Part shown: positions 9,301 through 11,769 of the stretch, piece after piece
Numbering within the stretch: the stretch's first letter is position 1
Layout: every line of letters begins with the position of its first letter
Assembly: GCA_003520925.1 (NCBI GenBank)
Contig: DOTV01000034.1
Location: 1 to 11,769 of the forward strand
Direction of reading: 5' to 3'
Origin: Bacteroidales bacterium
GTDB lineage: Bacteria > Bacteroidota > Bacteroidia > Bacteroidales > VadinHA17
Length of the DNA stretch: 11,769 bases
The notes under the pieces: generated by a model
The model's database searches: none
The model's input: only the letters and a program-made list of their open reading frames with translations
What the model was told of the DNA's origin: nothing
Position numbers and translations under genes: made by a program

Positions 9301-9740
9301 GGGATCAGCAGATTACTGATATGTTCACACCGGAACAGCTTAAGAATTCTATTCATCTTGATGCTTATTTAATGGAAACTTCAGTTTTCCTCAATGACGG
9401 AACCGGACATTTTTCTATCAACCCACTTCCGGTTGAAGCTCAGTTCTCACCTGTTTATGCTGCTGAGACCGGAGATTTCAATAATGATGGTAAAACTGAT
9501 CTTCTTCTGGGAGGTAACCTTTTTAATGTAAAGCCTGAAGTTGGACGTTACGACGCAAGTTACGGTTCATTTCTGGCCGGTGATGGCAAGGGCGGCTTCA
9601 TAAATATTCCTGCAAGGGAATCAGGATTCAGGCTTGAAGGAGAGATACGTGATATTATGGAGATTGCGACAGCCGGCGGACGCTTAATTATTGCTGCAAG
9701 AAGCAACGATCCTTTTCAGGTCTTTAAGATTCTCCGGTAA
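6378..9740 (+). CDS. FG-GAP/VCBS-repeat lipoprotein with central ASPIC/UnbV domain (second paralogue)
   Basis: This 1120-residue protein is the paralogue of the product of 2385-5741. The signal peptide ends in AVGC with Cys26. Calcium loops start at residues 82, 134, 191, 263, 315, 397 and 489, all offset by exactly three from the first paralogue. The ASPIC/UnbV domain lies at about 522-603 (AIGSKI, MRGYLS, NLGLG, IVQWPDDR), with slightly degraded consensus. The second set of loops starts at 670, 723, 783, 844, 895, 929 and 1033, the same residue numbers as in the first copy. Some loops deviate: DINNDHYPE at 315, and DADGDKVLD and DVDGDKDMD in the second half, where Lys replaces the usual Gly. 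The ATG at 6378 is 4 bp after the upstream stop, with AAAGGA just before it. The last codon lies 4 bp from the convergent kinase gene and no hairpin separates them. Envelope location is predicted; role is unknown. Confidence 0.92.
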   Translation: MGAKLRSDRSKSIFLIALVCLAAVGCRNQPGSSDKELFTLMPSSVTNADFINHLDYDIQLKTKFNIYTYRNFYNGGGVALGDINNDGLIDIFLTSNMGTNVLYLNKGDFRFEDISDKAGIGGKGKWATGASFADVNGDGWTDIYVCNSGNLEGDDRRNELFINNGDLTFSENAKEFGLDDTGYSTNGVFFDYDKDGDLDMYLLNNSSKAIGSFNLKDNQRLKRDSVGGDKLFRNDNNKFTDVSVKAGIYGSVIGFGLGVTVGDIDQDGWMDIYVSNDFFERDYIYLNNHDGTFRETLPQMMRSISAASMGADMADINNDHYPEIFATDMVPEHNDRMKTKTTFDNWEGYKSAVENGYHHQFTRNMLQLNNTDGTFSEIGRLAGVNATDWSWGALIMDLDNDGLKDLFVANGIYKDLTDQDYLQYFSNRDMAMSIITGNKVDYKALIDAIPSVKIPSYAFKNNGNYSFVNLAEKWGLGTPSFSNGSAYGDLDNDGDLDLVVNNANMPMFIYRNESDNQLPDNHFLKVILNGEPGNTSAIGSKITAIHNGTFIYLEQMPMRGYLSTSDPRPNLGLGPITVVDSLIVQWPDDRVTLLTNVKADQILKLSQKDAVKMSIKLPHTLLSEDLLFKDITAEKRSDFIHKEDDFNDFEVDRLLYNMISTEGTRICKGDVNGDGLDDIYAGGAKGQPGSLMIQNVDGSFDSVEKSLFEEDKISEDIDCAMFDADGDKVLDLYVASGSNEFPESSSALSDRLYINDGKGHLVKSPQVLPAGKYESSSCVRPQDFDNDGVIELFVGIRLKPFLYGVPVNGYLLENDGKGNFTDVSSQIAPELKNIGMIRDMLWADVDGDKDMDMIIAGEWMPLKVFINEAGKFKIKANAFGTLKTEGWWNCLASGDFDSDGDIDFVAGNHGLNSRFKASPEKPVSMYVNDFDLNGTAEQIICVFDGDKSYPLALKHDLTRQIPALEKKYPKYEMYRDQQITDMFTPEQLKNSIHLDAYLMETSVFLNDGTGHFSINPLPVEAQFSPVYAAETGDFNNDGKTDLLLGGNLFNVKPEVGRYDASYGSFLAGDGKGGFINIPARESGFRLEGEIRDIMEIATAGGRLIIAARSNDPFQVFKILR

Positions 9741-9744
9741 ACTA

Positions 9745-10860
9745 TCAGATATTTTGTTTTAAAAAATCAATCAGGCTGTTAACATCAGGACTGGTTGCCG
9801 TCCGTACATAAAATCCCGAGACAGCATTGGCAACTATTAAAGACTGGAACAGATCAAATTTTCGAAGCATCGAGTAGCAAATACCTGCGTTGAAATTGTC
9901 TCCTCCCCCTGTAAGTATTTTTGGGTCACTGCAGAAAAAAGTGCCATACCTTTCAAATTCATGCCCGTCAAAGGCAAGTGCATCTTCCGTCCTGTGAATA
10001 CAAACTATATCAGAATTAGCTGAACTAAAGAGTGATCTGATAAACTGTTCATCAGAACAATCAGTTGAAACCCCAAGTGCCATGGCAATCAACTTTGCTT
10101 CATTCCTGTTAAGGCTTATTGTAACCTTGAAATAATCCCTGAATCTGCCTAAAAGAGCGATCGCAGATTGAATCTCTTTTTCTGATCTCCTCGAACAATC
10201 GGCGAAATCAGTAAAAAAATATGGCTTTGAGGCCGTCTTTGGAATATAAGGCAAAATCTCCTCAATGATCCCTTCCCATATCTGTGAAGTGTGCTCTATC
10301 TCGCTCCAGTTAAGAAATGAGACTAGCTGTTTACCGGAAAACAGCTTTAATATCCTTTCGATCCCCAGAATCTCCTTTATCCCTTTCCATGTAAGTTCAT
10401 TATAAGGGCCGGGATCAAACATAATCACTTTAGAATCGTTGAATTCCAGAGCAGTGGCAGTAATTGTTTCACCAATGGTAATAAGGGAACAGTTTCCGGA
10501 CATAGTACGGAAAACAGGCAGTATCTCAGGAAGTCCAAAAGTTCCGATACAGTCAGTTTTGATTCCAAGTTTCCCAAGTGCATTTGCCATGATTACCATG
10601 TTGCCCCCGGGCTTGGATAACTTTGTAGAAATTTCAACCCCTGAGCTTCTGTTCTCCAGGCCAATCAGGAATTCCCCAAACTCATTGCTTCTGTCAAAAT
10701 AAACTGAACCGGTATTATCATTATGATTTTTAACAACTTTCGCGATATTATCGATACATGCATCAAAACCAAGAACTGCCTCTGAATTGACAGTTTTGTT
10801 GTGGTCAAGCCGATCAGTCAGAGCAGCAACTGCGTTTTTTATTCTCTCATTCACATACAT
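9745..10860 (-). CDS. PfkB/ribokinase-superfamily carbohydrate kinase
   Basis: This 371-residue cytoplasmic kinase is predicted to phosphorylate a sugar or sugar phosphate with a nucleotide donor. Superfamily marks in order: the N-terminal strand and substrate-binding GFDACID (31-37); the sugar-contacting GGN (85-87) in KPGGNMVIMANALG; NRNE (251-254), matching the NxxE metal-site motif; and the C-terminal signature TGGGDNFNAG, where GGGD (318-321) is the anion hole and Asp321 the expected catalytic base. The usual GAGD reads GGGD here. At 371 residues it is longer than ribokinase or LacC-type kinases (about 310). The ATG at 10860 lies 5 bp after the stop of the deaminase-like gene, so the two are one operon with the kinase second. 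Substrate is not decided by sequence; a ketohexose phosphate produced by the upstream enzyme (fructose-6-P or tagatose-6-P) is the contextual guess. An ADP-dependent kinase is a less likely alternative. Confidence 0.85.
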   Translation of the reverse strand: MYVNERIKNAVAALTDRLDHNKTVNSEAVLGFDACIDNIAKVVKNHNDNTGSVYFDRSNEFGEFLIGLENRSSGVEISTKLSKPGGNMVIMANALGKLGIKTDCIGTFGLPEILPVFRTMSGNCSLITIGETITATALEFNDSKVIMFDPGPYNELTWKGIKEILGIERILKLFSGKQLVSFLNWSEIEHTSQIWEGIIEEILPYIPKTASKPYFFTDFADCSRRSEKEIQSAIALLGRFRDYFKVTISLNRNEAKLIAMALGVSTDCSDEQFIRSLFSSANSDIVCIHRTEDALAFDGHEFERYGTFFCSDPKILTGGGDNFNAGICYSMLRKFDLFQSLIVANAVSGFYVRTATSPDVNSLIDFLKQNI

Positions 10861-10865
10861 TTTTT

Positions 10866-11621
10866 TTAGAATAACCTGGCGGCCTCCTTATCCAGAAGCA
10901 GGAAAGAATTCAAATGTGATTTAATCACAGTGGCCGGAAATCCGGTTGAAACCTCACTGTCAACCAATCGCCTGGCCACTTCAGCTTTCCTTGATCCGCT
11001 TATCTGAAGAATTACGGTTCCGGCCTCCATAATGTACTTTATACCAAGGGTAACGCCGGATGAAAGATTTACATTACCCGAGAAGTACTTCTGGCCTACA
11101 ATTCTTGTAGTATCATCAAGGTCGACTATATGAGAATAAAGATCGAAAGAAGTGCCTGGTTCATTTAATCCAAGATGGCCATTCATCCCGGCACCAAGCA
11201 AAATCATATCAATAGGACCATTTTCTTTAATGAATTCGTCAGTCTTCTGACACTCATACTTCAGGTCAGCAGATTCTCCATCAAAAAAGCACAGGTTTTC
11301 ATCAGAGTAATCAATATGATCAAATAAGTGCTTTCTCAGAAAAGAGAAACAATTTTCATTTTTCATCATCCCCAGATGAGCCCATTCGTCCAATCCGACA
11401 ATTTTGCATCGTCTGAAGCTGATTTGCCCGTTTTTATTTAGCTCAATCAGATGTTTGAAAGTTCCGACAGAAGTTTCACCTGCAGGAAAACAAAGCAACG
11501 CATCCGGTTTATCATTTATAATACCTGCTATCAGTTCAGCAGTTTTCACCGATAGCTCGTTTGAGTCATTATATATTATTTGCTTCAATAATGAGTTTGT
11601 ATTACTATGTTTTTCACGCAA
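10866..11621 (-). CDS. Glucosamine/galactosamine-6-phosphate deaminase-isomerase family protein (NagB/AgaI-like)
   Basis: This is a soluble enzyme of the NagB superfamily, expected to convert a hexosamine 6-phosphate into a ketohexose 6-phosphate plus ammonia. In the 251-residue form: a phosphate-loop-like CFPAGETSVGT (44-54); LDEW (77-80) carrying the family's catalytic Asp; and GMNGHLGLNEPG (145-156) with active-site His149 and Glu154. Asn147 replaces the Asp of E. coli NagB, as in Bacillus NagB and AgaI. As I remember those sequences, DEW, GHLGLNEPG, GVTLGI and EVSTGFPA resemble AgaI (galactosamine-6-P) more than NagB, and the lysine of NagB's VPK-ALT motif is missing (SSG at 187-189). Start is uncertain: no in-frame ATG exists between TGA 11652-11654 and the conserved core. 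TTG 11621 lies inside a dispersed repeat; TTG 11588, giving MKQIIYND, fits NagB N-termini better. It is first in an operon with the kinase. Confidence 0.83.
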   Translation of the reverse strand: MREKHSNTNSLLKQIIYNDSNELSVKTAELIAGIINDKPDALLCFPAGETSVGTFKHLIELNKNGQISFRRCKIVGLDEWAHLGMMKNENCFSFLRKHLFDHIDYSDENLCFFDGESADLKYECQKTDEFIKENGPIDMILLGAGMNGHLGLNEPGTSFDLYSHIVDLDDTTRIVGQKYFSGNVNLSSGVTLGIKYIMEAGTVILQISGSRKAEVARRLVDSEVSTGFPATVIKSHLNSFLLLDKEAARLF

Positions 11622-11640
11622 AGACGCTAAGTCGCAAAAT
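11612..11640 (-). repeat. Dispersed-repeat-like motif next to the GxxExxY gene
   Basis: Minus-strand sequence GCGACTTAGCGTCTTTGCG, followed by TGAAAA, matches from memory a repeat seen in many copies in Bacteroidota and related genomes, often beside GxxExxY genes. Only one copy is in this window, so its repetitive nature is knowledge, not observation. It begins about 33 bp downstream of the GxxExxY stop and runs into the first codons of the deaminase ORF, if TTG 11621 is used as start. Confidence 0.6.
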
Positions 11641-11672
11641 TTTTCTTTGAATCAATGTGTCTTAACGAGAAA

Positions 11673-11769
11673 TTATAAATTATTTACTATTCTGGTAATC
11701 CCATTCTTGATCAATGCCTCATTAAAATTGATTAATAATCCAAGTTTAAGACCAGTGATTTTAAGGTAT
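11673..11769 (-). CDS. GxxExxY-family protein, C-terminal fragment
   Basis: This fragment is 31 codons long, cut by the right end of the window and read from 11768 down to TAA 11675-11673. The peptide contains YLKITGLKLGLLINF, then a segment ending in GITRIVNNL. That is the typical C-terminus of GxxExxY proteins, about 120-130 residues, related to the PD-(D/E)XK nuclease superfamily (PDDEXK_3), of unknown cellular role. The catalytic part and the name-giving motif lie outside the window. It is transcribed in the same direction as the deaminase-kinase pair, about 51 bp upstream of the longest deaminase ORF, with the repeat motif in between. Confidence 0.8.
   Translation of the reverse strand, partial: YLKITGLKLGLLINFNEALIKNGITRIVNNL

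Noticed and set aside
11172..11190. Asn147 in place of the NagB catalytic-site Asp, read as loss of activity
   Set aside because: Bacillus-type NagB and AgaI, as I recall them, carry Asn at this place and are active; His149 and Glu154 are present.

Overview
The window looks like chromosomal DNA of a member of the Bacteroidota, probably an environmental or metagenomic lineage. The evidence is a SusC/SusD outer-membrane uptake pair, several lipoproteins with Bacteroidota-style signal peptides, start sites mostly without a well-spaced Shine-Dalgarno sequence, and the tail of a GxxExxY-family gene. I cannot place it to genus. No tRNA, rRNA, CRISPR array, transposase or phage gene is visible.

Layout. 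(1) Positions 1-2257, plus strand: the C-terminal end of a SusC-type TonB-dependent transporter, then, 19 bp on, a complete SusD-type lipoprotein. A strong intrinsic terminator (2282-2323) closes this unit. (2) Positions 2385-9740, plus strand: three tightly packed lipoprotein genes, spaced 8 bp and 4 bp apart. Two are about 1120-residue paralogues built from FG-GAP/VCBS calcium-loop repeats around a central ASPIC/UnbV domain. Between them lies a 207-residue lipoprotein of unknown family. (3) Positions 9745-11621, minus strand, convergent with only 4 bp between: a two-gene operon of a sugar-phosphate deaminase/isomerase (NagB/AgaI type) followed by a PfkB-type sugar kinase. (4) Positions 11622-11769: an REP-like motif (GCGACTTAGCGTCTTTGCG on the minus strand) and the C-terminus of a GxxExxY-family protein cut by the window end.

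How the genes may work together. SusC/SusD import an oligomeric nutrient across the outer membrane. The large beta-propeller lipoproteins and the small lipoprotein are probably envelope-anchored accessories of that uptake locus, but no member has an assigned function. The minus-strand pair fits amino-sugar catabolism in the cytoplasm: deamination of a hexosamine 6-phosphate, then phosphorylation of the ketose phosphate. That order of steps is inference. The opposite orientation means it need not be co-regulated with the uptake genes.

The most noteworthy material is the three-lipoprotein cassette with its 7 + ASPIC + 7 calcium-loop architecture kept in exact register between paralogues, and the dispersed-repeat/GxxExxY junction that runs into the start of the deaminase gene, which has no ATG start.
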